A stretch of 27,592 bases of DNA, from the NCBI GenBank assembly GCA_041485125.1, contig JBGPIT010000017.1:1-27592 (forward strand), written 5' to 3'. The stretch comes from JBGPIT01 sp041485125. Its GTDB lineage: Bacteria > Desulfobacterota > Binatia > UTPRO1. Position 1 is the stretch's first letter, and every line of letters begins with the position of its first letter. A program made the translations under genes and the position numbers. This document shows positions 15,489 through 21,988 of this stretch, piece by piece. The notes beneath the pieces were generated by a model. It was given only the letters and a program-made list of their open reading frames with translations. It ran no database searches and was not told where the DNA came from.

Positions 15489-16815
15489 GCCGGCGGCCGG
15501 CCGCACCGGCGCCCAGACGAACGCGGCCAGCGAGCGCTCGGCCGACGACCCCGAGCGCAAGCGCGCCGCGCTCGAGCGCTACGAGCGCGAGGTGGCGGCG
15601 AACTATCGCTGGAACCTCGGCGCACATCTCCTGTACGGCCTCCTCGGCACGACGGGCTGGCGCCTCATCACCGCGCCGACCTTCGTCCCCGACTACGTCT
15701 ACCGTCTCGGCGGCTCGAACCTGATCGTCGGCGCGATGCTCAGCTGCGGCGGCCTGGCGCGCTTCCTCGCGCCGGTCGCCGGCGCCGCCTGGGTCGGCCA
15801 GCGTCCACTGGTGAAGCGCTTGGCGATCTGGATCGGCACCGGCATGCGCATCCAGGTGCTTGCCATGGCGCTGACCGCGCTCTTGCTCCCGGTGTGGGCG
15901 AACCTGCCGGCGTTCTTCGTCTTCTACTGCGGCTTCAGCTTCCTGAACGGGCTGCAAGGCGTGGTGTTCGGTCTCTTGATGGCGAAGGTGATCCCGCTCG
16001 CGCGCCGCGGCCGCTTCATCGGTCTCCGCGACTTCGCCGGCGGGGCGACTGCCGCGGGTGTCGCCTGGCTCGCGGGTGGCTTTCTCCACGCCTTGCCGTT
16101 TCCGCGAAGCTACGGCGCGACCTACCTGATCGCGTTCGTCCTGACCTCGCTCGGCCTCACCTGCTTCGCGGCGATCCGCGAGCCGCGGGCGCCGTTCGCC
16201 GAATCGCCGCGCTCGTTCGGCGCGACCCTGGCACGCCTGCGCGCGCTCTTCACCGGCGATCGCCACTTCGCGTGGTACTGCGTCTCGCGCGGCCTCGGCG
16301 CCCTCGGTCTCATGGCGGCCCCGTTCTTCATCATCGCCGCGCGCCACGGCGCCGACGCGACGAGCGCCGCCAGCGTGGTGCGCGCGAGCGTCGCGTACTT
16401 CCTCGCCAACACCGTGAGCAATCTCGCCTGGGGCCAGATCGCCGACCGCGCCGGCTTCCGCACCGTCTTTCTTGCGGGCGCCGTGGTGTGGCTCGCCGCC
16501 CTCGCCTTCGCCCTGCTCGGTCCGCTCAGCGACGCGGCGACGATGCTGCTCTTCGCGCTCGTCGGCGCCGGCCAAGGCGGTCTCCAGATGGCGTCGATCA
16601 ACCTGGTCTACGAATTCGGCGAGCACGACCTCGGCGTCCGTATCGCGGCGGTCAACGCGCTCGGCGAGCTGAGCGTCGCGCTCGCCCCCCTCGCCGGCGG
16701 CCTCATCGCGGACCACGTGTCGTTCCCCGCCCTCTACGTCACCAGCGGCGTATTCACGGTCGCGGCGGCATCCACCATGTACCTCGGCGTCGGGGCGCGC
16801 GCTTCACGCAACTGA
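15469..16815 (+). CDS. Major facilitator superfamily transporter
   Basis: This protein of about 448 residues has 11-12 hydrophobic helices in two halves. An unusually long polar N-terminus (about 50 residues, rich in Arg, Glu and Ala) precedes the first helix. The middle loop between the halves carries FAAIREPRAPFAESPRSFGA, and the second half includes SNLAWGQIADRAGFRTVFLA, an MFS motif A-like loop (GxxADRxGxR). The substrate cannot be told. Starts at 15469 (chosen) and 15481 both overlap the OPT stop, so the two transporter genes are co-translated; neither start has a clear ribosome binding site. With the methyltransferase-like gene they form a three-gene operon. No terminator with a U-tract follows; a large inverted repeat begins 33 bp after the stop. 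Confidence 0.88.
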   Translation: MPAAMREPAAGRTGAQTNAASERSADDPERKRAALERYEREVAANYRWNLGAHLLYGLLGTTGWRLITAPTFVPDYVYRLGGSNLIVGAMLSCGGLARFLAPVAGAAWVGQRPLVKRLAIWIGTGMRIQVLAMALTALLLPVWANLPAFFVFYCGFSFLNGLQGVVFGLLMAKVIPLARRGRFIGLRDFAGGATAAGVAWLAGGFLHALPFPRSYGATYLIAFVLTSLGLTCFAAIREPRAPFAESPRSFGATLARLRALFTGDRHFAWYCVSRGLGALGLMAAPFFIIAARHGADATSAASVVRASVAYFLANTVSNLAWGQIADRAGFRTVFLAGAVVWLAALAFALLGPLSDAATMLLFALVGAGQGGLQMASINLVYEFGEHDLGVRIAAVNALGELSVALAPLAGGLIADHVSFPALYVTSGVFTVAAASTMYLGVGARASRN

Positions 16816-16847
16816 CGGGGCACTCGCGTCGTCTGCCCATCAGAGGC

Positions 16848-17012
16848 CGGCGCATTGCGGCGGACGAGGTGGGCACAGCCTCGCGGGCGCGGGAGAGCGG
16901 CCCGGTGCTTAAGTCGATTGCAGACCGGAGCACGTTCGGACCGACATTCCAGAATCAGGCCGCTCTTACGCGCCCGCGAGGCTGCGCCCACCTCGCCCGC
17001 CGCAGGGCGCCG
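16848..17012. repeat. Large imperfect inverted repeat 1 (54-bp arms, 57-bp centre)
   Basis: The arms 16848-16901 and 16959-17012 match as reverse complements at 48 of 54 positions with no gaps. The centre (16902-16958) has its own short stem CCGGT/ACCGG. The arms are not flanked by obvious target duplications. Transcribed on either strand, the element would fold into one long hairpin. Several mismatches (A/G) would be tolerated as G-U pairs in one strand. It lies 33 bp after the MFS stop, where it could act in 3'-end formation, or it may be a dispersed fold-back element. Confidence 0.85.
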
Positions 17013-17068
17013 GTCTCGACGGAGAGATACGCGGCTGCGACATCAACCGCGCAGAGCGCCGGCCCGAT

Positions 17069-17096
17069 GCTTCGCGGAGGGCAACCGACGCGAAGC
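17069..17096. repeat. Hairpin between the two large inverted repeats
   Basis: A perfect 8-bp stem GCTTCGCG (17069-17076) / CGCGAAGC (17089-17096) encloses a 12-base loop. A smaller stem CTGCG/CGCAG lies at 17035-17054. Together with the large repeats on both sides they make 16848-17288 an almost continuous run of potential stems. Confidence 0.6.
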
Positions 17097-17136
17097 GAGA
17101 CACCACGAGTCCCGTCCGTCGCGTCGGCGCGACGTC

Positions 17137-17288
17137 GGCGGCGGCGGTGGGGGTGTGGCGGCGTCGGGGGCGCGTAGGGCCGACCCCTTCGGCGTGTATC
17201 GGTGCGGACGGGCGTGAGGCCCTCAATCGGTATCACTACGTTCGGCCCCCCGCGCCCACGACGGCGTCACACCCCCACCCCCGCCGCC
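17137..17288. repeat. Large imperfect inverted repeat 2 (47-bp arms, 58-bp centre)
   Basis: The arms 17137-17183 and 17242-17288 match as reverse complements at 41 of 47 positions with no gaps, including a 12-base perfect core (GGTGGGGGTGTG on the left arm). The centre (17184-17241) carries GGGC-GTGAG-GCCC. Arm and centre lengths nearly equal those of repeat 1, and all four arms share a GGGCGCG block near the inner end, but the rest of the sequence differs. It ends 76 bp before the HEAT-repeat gene. Confidence 0.8.
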
Positions 17289-17364
17289 CGACATCTCGGC
17301 GTACGCGACGAAGCGGGGGCGCGGGCTGACCGACGACGCGCGGCGTGCTACCGTCCGCCGCCCG

Positions 17365-18978
17365 ATGGATAGGACCGCCGCCCAGCTGATCGCGTTCGCC
17401 GCCGGCCCCGAGAATATGGAGCGTCGCGCGGCGGCGATGTTGTTGATGGCCGAGCTGAAGCTCGACGACGCGAAGGCGCTCGCGGCTGCGGAAGCGGCGC
17501 TGGCGAGCTCGACGATCTTGCAGGAGTTCGGGCTGCGCTACTTCGAGAAGCTGCAGCCGGCGGCGGGATTGGCGGCGTTGGTCGCGCTGCTCGACGCCTC
17601 CGATCCGGGGATCCGAGAGCGGGTGCGGCGGCTGGTGACGTCGTACGGCGCGCCGGCGGTCGGCGCCATCGCGGGCGCAGCGCGTGACCGCGCAAAGCCG
17701 TGGTTGATCGGCGCGATCGAGATTCTCGCGACGATCGCCACCGAGCCGGCGCTTCGAGTGCTGGCCAATATCCTCGCGCGCGCCGACCTCGAGCTCACCC
17801 GTGCGGCGTCGGATGCTCTGCACCGGACGATCCGCGCCCTCGACGAAGCTGCGCGGCCGGGGTTTCTGAAGCGCATTCTCGCGGTCGCGGCACGACCGGA
17901 CGTCGCCGGGAACGCCCCGGCGACGCTCGTCTTCACGCGCGCGTGCGGTACCCTCGAGCTTCCGGCCGCGCGGCAATGGCTGCTCGCGACCGCCGATCGA
18001 CCGGATCCGCAGCTGCAAGGCGAGGCCCTGCAAGCGCTCGGCGCGTGCCTCCGGCGCGAGAGGCTCCTCGCCAAGGAGGTCGCGGCGCTGTCGAAGCGCC
18101 TCGGCGACGCCGATTTCTCGCGCATCGTGCGTCCCGCGCTCGACCTCCTCGAGGGTCATCACTTCGGCGCCGACGCACAGCGCTTTCTCTTGCAGCTCCG
18201 GGAGAGCCCGCACGTCGCGGTGCGTGCCTTCGCGCTCGCGAAGCTCGGCGAGAGCGACGCGCCGGGTGCGGTGCGCGCGCTCTTGGGCAGCCTCGACGAT
18301 GCCGACGCCGTGCGACGCTCCGCCGCCGGCTCGCTGCGGAAAATCCCGGAGGCGCGCCAGGCCTTGATGAAAGCCTTCATCGCGGCGACCGATGCGAGCA
18401 CGGCATTCACCATGGCCGAGACGCTCGCGACCTACGGCGTCGCCTGGAGGCCGCCGGTCCTGGAGCAGCTCTGGCGCCGCTACGTCGACGCCTACGAGCA
18501 GGAGGACCGCATCCACGGCGCGTACTTCCAGTTCTTGCGCGGCGCCGCACCGGCCTTCCTCGCCGAGTCGCTCCGCAAACGCAGCGTCGCGCTCCTGAAG
18601 GCCGACCGGGCGCGCGACGCCTCCCGTCTGCGCCAGCTCATCCGCGACCTTCCCGACGCGACGCCCGAGGACGGCTACCAGCTCGCGTTCGCGCTCCTGA
18701 AAAGTCGGCGCCGCGGGCTCCAGGCTCCGTTCCGCCGTCCCGATCCGGCCTTGGATCTACTGGTCGGCTTGGACGCGGCGACGTTCCCGGTTGCCACCCG
18801 GCTCAAGCGCGAGCGCGCGCTCGACGCCGAGGAGCTCTACGCGATCGGCTTCGCGCTCACCGAGAGCACCGGCACCGGGCAACGCCTGGGCGAGGAGCTG
18901 CTCGAGCATCTCGCGAAACGCTTGCCGCGCACCAAGGTCGGCAAGAGCGCCCGCAACAAGCTCCGCCTCGGCGCCTGA
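17365..18978 (+). CDS. HEAT-repeat protein of unknown role
   Basis: This 537-residue soluble protein is made of helical pairs of the HEAT type. Clear units include GLAALVALLDASDPGIRERV (about 68-87), EPALRVLANILARADLELTR (about 127-146) and GAVRALLGSLDDADAVRRSA (about 298-317). The C-terminal third (about 365-530) is helical with Arg-rich patches but less regular repeats. There is no signal peptide, membrane segment or catalytic motif. Such proteins act as scaffolds; the partner is unknown. The ATG at 17365 is the first in frame and has no obvious ribosome binding site. It follows the fold-back repeats and converges with the lyase gene, 37 bp away. Confidence 0.8.
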   Translation: MDRTAAQLIAFAAGPENMERRAAAMLLMAELKLDDAKALAAAEAALASSTILQEFGLRYFEKLQPAAGLAALVALLDASDPGIRERVRRLVTSYGAPAVGAIAGAARDRAKPWLIGAIEILATIATEPALRVLANILARADLELTRAASDALHRTIRALDEAARPGFLKRILAVAARPDVAGNAPATLVFTRACGTLELPAARQWLLATADRPDPQLQGEALQALGACLRRERLLAKEVAALSKRLGDADFSRIVRPALDLLEGHHFGADAQRFLLQLRESPHVAVRAFALAKLGESDAPGAVRALLGSLDDADAVRRSAAGSLRKIPEARQALMKAFIAATDASTAFTMAETLATYGVAWRPPVLEQLWRRYVDAYEQEDRIHGAYFQFLRGAAPAFLAESLRKRSVALLKADRARDASRLRQLIRDLPDATPEDGYQLAFALLKSRRRGLQAPFRRPDPALDLLVGLDAATFPVATRLKRERALDAEELYAIGFALTESTGTGQRLGEELLEHLAKRLPRTKVGKSARNKLRLGA

Positions 18979-19015
18979 CGACGTCGCCCGGAGGCGCGGG
19001 CGCAACGACGCGGGC

Positions 19016-19888
19016 TCAGTCGCCGCCGAGCTCTGCCTCGAGCGCGTACTTCTCCTCGACGCCGATGAGCGTGTTGAACGCCGCGAACGTCGTCATCGCG
19101 GCACGCGACGCGCGGGTGGTACCGTCGCGGCGCAGGTGCGCGTAGACGTCGCCGACGGCGTGCGTCGCCGCGAACAGCGCCGCGACCGGATAGACGATCA
19201 ACCGAAACCCGAGCGCCGCGAGCTCGTCGGCCGTGAGGTCAGGCGTCACGCCGCCCTCGACCATGTTCGCGACCAGCGGCGGCGGCAGGCGGCGGCCGAT
19301 CTCGCGCAGCTCGTCGACCGAGGCGGGCGCCTCGACGAAGAGCACGTCGGCACCCGCGTCGCGGTAGGCGAGCGCGCGCGCGATCGCGGCCTCGAGTCCC
19401 TCGGGCTGGCGCGCGTCGGTGCGGGCGACGATCACGCAGTCATGAGCGCCGCGCGCACGCATGGCGGCGCGGATGCGGCGCACGTGCTCGGCCGTCGCGA
19501 CGACGCGCTTGCCGCGCATGTGGCCGCAGCGCTTCGGCCACTCTTGATCCTCGAGGAAGACGCCCGCGGCGCCGGCCGCGATCAGCTCGGAGACGGTGCG
19601 GACGACGTTCGAGACGCTGCCGTAGCCCGTGTCGGCGTCGACGATCACCGGAGAGCCGGCGACCCGACAGATGCGTGAAGCGACGGCGACGAGCTCGCTC
19701 TGCGTCAGCAAGCCGAAGTCGGGCTCGCCGAGCTGTGTGGCGCTCACCGCGAAGCCCGAGACGAACACCGCCTCGAACCCGGCGCGCGCCGCGAGCCGCG
19801 CCGAGAGCGCGTCGTAGACCCCGGGCATGACGATGGGCCGATCCTCCTGGAGTCGGGCCCGTAGTGCCGTCGCTGCGGATGGCTGCAT
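19016..19888 (-). CDS. Isocitrate lyase / PEP mutase superfamily C-C lyase
   Basis: This 290-residue TIM-barrel enzyme belongs to the isocitrate lyase/PEP mutase superfamily. The metal-site strand DADTGYG is at 84-90. The active-site loop reads EDQEWPKRCGH (113-123), with the catalytic cysteine C121. A KRCGH loop is typical of C-C bond lyases (methylisocitrate, 2,3-dimethylmalate and related lyases) rather than of PEP mutase, which has a different loop. The substrate is therefore probably a 2- or 3-substituted malate-type acid, cleaved to pyruvate or similar plus a partner acid; this is inference. No methylcitrate cycle gene is near. GGAGG lies 4 bases ahead of the ATG. An intrinsic terminator hairpin sits directly upstream, so transcription may depend on read-through from the porin gene. 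Confidence 0.88.
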   Translation of the reverse strand: MQPSAATALRARLQEDRPIVMPGVYDALSARLAARAGFEAVFVSGFAVSATQLGEPDFGLLTQSELVAVASRICRVAGSPVIVDADTGYGSVSNVVRTVSELIAAGAAGVFLEDQEWPKRCGHMRGKRVVATAEHVRRIRAAMRARGAHDCVIVARTDARQPEGLEAAIARALAYRDAGADVLFVEAPASVDELREIGRRLPPPLVANMVEGGVTPDLTADELAALGFRLIVYPVAALFAATHAVGDVYAHLRRDGTTRASRAAMTTFAAFNTLIGVEEKYALEAELGGD

Positions 19889-19895
19889 CGTTCCT

Positions 19896-19934
19896 CCAAA
19901 AACGAAGGGCCCGGCCGCATGGCGGCCAGGCCCT
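19896..19934 (-). terminator. Intrinsic terminator after the porin gene, abutting the lyase ribosome binding site
   Basis: On the minus strand a 13-bp stem with one mismatch (arms 19934-19922 and 19918-19906) and a 3-base loop is followed by TCGTTTTTGG. This is a textbook intrinsic terminator for the porin transcript. The U-tract ends at 19898, right against the GGAGG (19897-19893) of the lyase gene. It may terminate fully or act as an attenuator. Confidence 0.75.
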
Positions 19935-19998
19935 CCATCATTCGCCGATCGCTCCGAACGCCGCCGGTCGATCCGGCACGGCGCTCACGCGGACGCGA

Positions 19999-21777
19999 TC
20001 AGAACTGGTACGAGAAGCGGATCCCGGTCTCGGAACGACCGCGGTTCAGACCGCCGAGGCCCCACGGCTCGAAGTTCACCCGCCGGCGCGGATTGATGAT
20101 GTAGCGCTGCGACAGGTTCACCGCGAAGTTAGGCGTGACGAACCAATCGACGCCCCAGATCGCCTCTTGGCTGTAGTCGTTGATTGGATCGAGCAGGTAG
20201 ACCATCGCCGGCGCGACACTGCCGCCCCGGTAGAAGCCGAGGACGGCGAGGCTGAAGAGCGCCTCCCAGCGGTGGATGTCGTCGCGATAGGCGACCGGCG
20301 GATTCTGGTTGAGCGGCCGGGTGACGGTCGGGTTGTCGAGGATGCCGATCGTGCTCTTCGACTTCTCTACCATGTACGTCCAGAAGAACTGGCCGGTGAC
20401 GAAGAAGGTGGTCTTCTTGTTGAGCGAGCGGATCCAGGTCGGACGGTCGAACGCGAACAGACCCGACCACACGTCCTGGTTGCGGATGCCGGCGAGGAAC
20501 GGCGCGAAGGTGGTCTCGCGCACGCACCGTCCCTGTTTCGCGATCGCGCTTGGGCTGTGGCCGCAGGAGAGGAACGGCAGGCCGAAGTCGAAGGCTTGCT
20601 CCATGCGGAACACGGCCTGCGTCCTTTCGTCGGCATAGTTGCCGGCGAGGCCGATCGTGTGGATGTACGGCGCGTAGTACTCGACGGGCAGCGTGCCCCT
20701 CGAGATCAGCTCCTGGGTGCGGACGTTGCCCGCGAGGGTCGGCTTGATGCCGCGGACGACGGCCGCCTCGCTGCTGGCGCCGCCGCTCGCGGTGAAGCGC
20801 TGGTAGAGGTAGCCGATCTGCAGCTGCAGGCCGGAGGGCAGGATCGGCGTGTCGGGACCGGTGACGCCGTTGAAGCGGATACCGAACTGGCTGTTCTCCA
20901 ACGGGTTCCGGCTGTAGTCGCCCTGACGGCCGAAGCTCGTGCCGTTCATGAGGCGCTCGACGCGGAAGGGCCGGAAGAAGGCACCGCTACGAGGGTTGGT
21001 GAGCGGGTTGGCAATCTGCGCGCCCCACGGAGCGGGCAGGAACGTGAGCTTGTTCGGGTACCAATCACCGGGGTTCCAGTACGCCTCGGCGAAGACGTTG
21101 CTCCACGAGCCGACGCTGCTGAAGTCGTAAAGTCCCTTGATCATCCAGAACGGAATGCGGAGGTCGTCGAAGCCGAAGGCCGGCGGCGGCAGCTCCTGCT
21201 GGAAGTGCCAGGACAGGTCGAGGCTGTTGGCGCGGTCGAGCAGGCGGAAGCCGTCCGACTCGCCCCAGATGATCTGCTGGCGTCCGGCGCGCAGGCTGAA
21301 GTCGCCCTTGAACTTGATGTCGACGTACGCCTCGCGCAGCACGTTCTCGAACTTGAGCGCGTCGCGGGCGCCGCGCGAGAAGTCGTTGATGTCGTCGAAG
21401 CGCTTGTCGGTCTTCTCGCCGGTGAACTCGCGATGCGTCCGCATGCCCGGCGTGGTGTCGTAGACGCTGTCGTAGACGCCGCGCCACAGCAGAAAGAGAT
21501 GGGACTCCTGGACCCAGTCCGACAGGTCGAAGCGATCCATCAACTTGCCGTCCCGGCCCAACCACTGCCAATCGACGCGGATACGCGCCGTGTTGCGTTG
21601 CTGGATGAACTGGTACTTCGAGACGTCGGGGTGCCGGACGAGCTCCTGGCTTTGCAGATTCCCCGACAGCTCGAGCGGGCCGAACTTTTGGGTGGCGAGG
21701 GCGCTGCTGCTGGTGGTGGCGAGGACGGTGACGCCAGCGAGCATCGCGAGCGCGCGCCGCTTGGTCCGCTTCAACAT
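19999..21777 (-). CDS. DUF1302 family outer-membrane barrel protein
   Basis: This 592-residue protein starts with a signal peptide (KRTKRR, then a hydrophobic stretch, likely cut after ALA at 26-28). It ends in RFSYQF with a terminal Phe, as expected for a BAM-assembled outer-membrane barrel. Sequence features of the DUF1302 family are visible: LREAYVDIKFKGDFSLRAGRQ (about 165-186) followed by IIWGESDGFRLLD, and alternating aromatic strands to the end (for example YRDDIHRWEALFSLAVLGFY). DUF1302 proteins are porin-like and often sit near genes for hydrophobic substrate use, but the cargo is rarely known. GGAGGAGAG lies just upstream of the ATG. An intrinsic terminator follows, and the lyase gene is next. 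Confidence 0.88.
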   Translation of the reverse strand: MLKRTKRRALAMLAGVTVLATTSSSALATQKFGPLELSGNLQSQELVRHPDVSKYQFIQQRNTARIRVDWQWLGRDGKLMDRFDLSDWVQESHLFLLWRGVYDSVYDTTPGMRTHREFTGEKTDKRFDDINDFSRGARDALKFENVLREAYVDIKFKGDFSLRAGRQQIIWGESDGFRLLDRANSLDLSWHFQQELPPPAFGFDDLRIPFWMIKGLYDFSSVGSWSNVFAEAYWNPGDWYPNKLTFLPAPWGAQIANPLTNPRSGAFFRPFRVERLMNGTSFGRQGDYSRNPLENSQFGIRFNGVTGPDTPILPSGLQLQIGYLYQRFTASGGASSEAAVVRGIKPTLAGNVRTQELISRGTLPVEYYAPYIHTIGLAGNYADERTQAVFRMEQAFDFGLPFLSCGHSPSAIAKQGRCVRETTFAPFLAGIRNQDVWSGLFAFDRPTWIRSLNKKTTFFVTGQFFWTYMVEKSKSTIGILDNPTVTRPLNQNPPVAYRDDIHRWEALFSLAVLGFYRGGSVAPAMVYLLDPINDYSQEAIWGVDWFVTPNFAVNLSQRYIINPRRRVNFEPWGLGGLNRGRSETGIRFSYQF

Positions 21778-21988
21778 GGTCTCTCCTCCCGCACGTGGGC
21801 TCGTGCGCGTTGTACCGCAGGTGAAACGCGTCCGTGTCTCGTGAGTGCGCGCGGAGAACCCCCGACCCGCACCGGAAGCGCTTTACTCCAGGTTCGCGTT
21901 CAGAGGCAAACGCGCGCGCATGTCCGCCGGACCGGGAAGGAGGGACGGCCGACGGTGACGGACGCCGCGCGTACGCGGCGGCGGGGCG

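Larger units (their letters stand above)
16816..17364. other. 549-bp gene-free region holding the fold-back repeats
   Basis: No reading frame here has a recognisable product or a ribosome binding site. Frames that are open on both strands are Arg/Pro-rich and simply follow the inverted repeats. Apart from the repeats listed separately, I see no good promoter for the HEAT-repeat gene at 17365. A structured RNA, a repeat-type mobile element or a 3'/5' untranslated structure are all possible. Confidence 0.6.

Noticed and set aside
16855..17236. Small genes on either strand within the fold-back region
   Set aside because: The frames are Arg/Pro-rich, lack ribosome binding sites and follow the inverted repeats, so they are most likely by-products of the repeat sequence.
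16848..17288. CRISPR array
   Set aside because: The structures are two different inverted repeats, not short direct repeats with regular spacers.
18985..19000. Short GCCCG/CGGGC stem between the HEAT-repeat and lyase genes as a two-way terminator
   Set aside because: The stem is only 5 bp with no U-tract; such stems are common in DNA of this composition.
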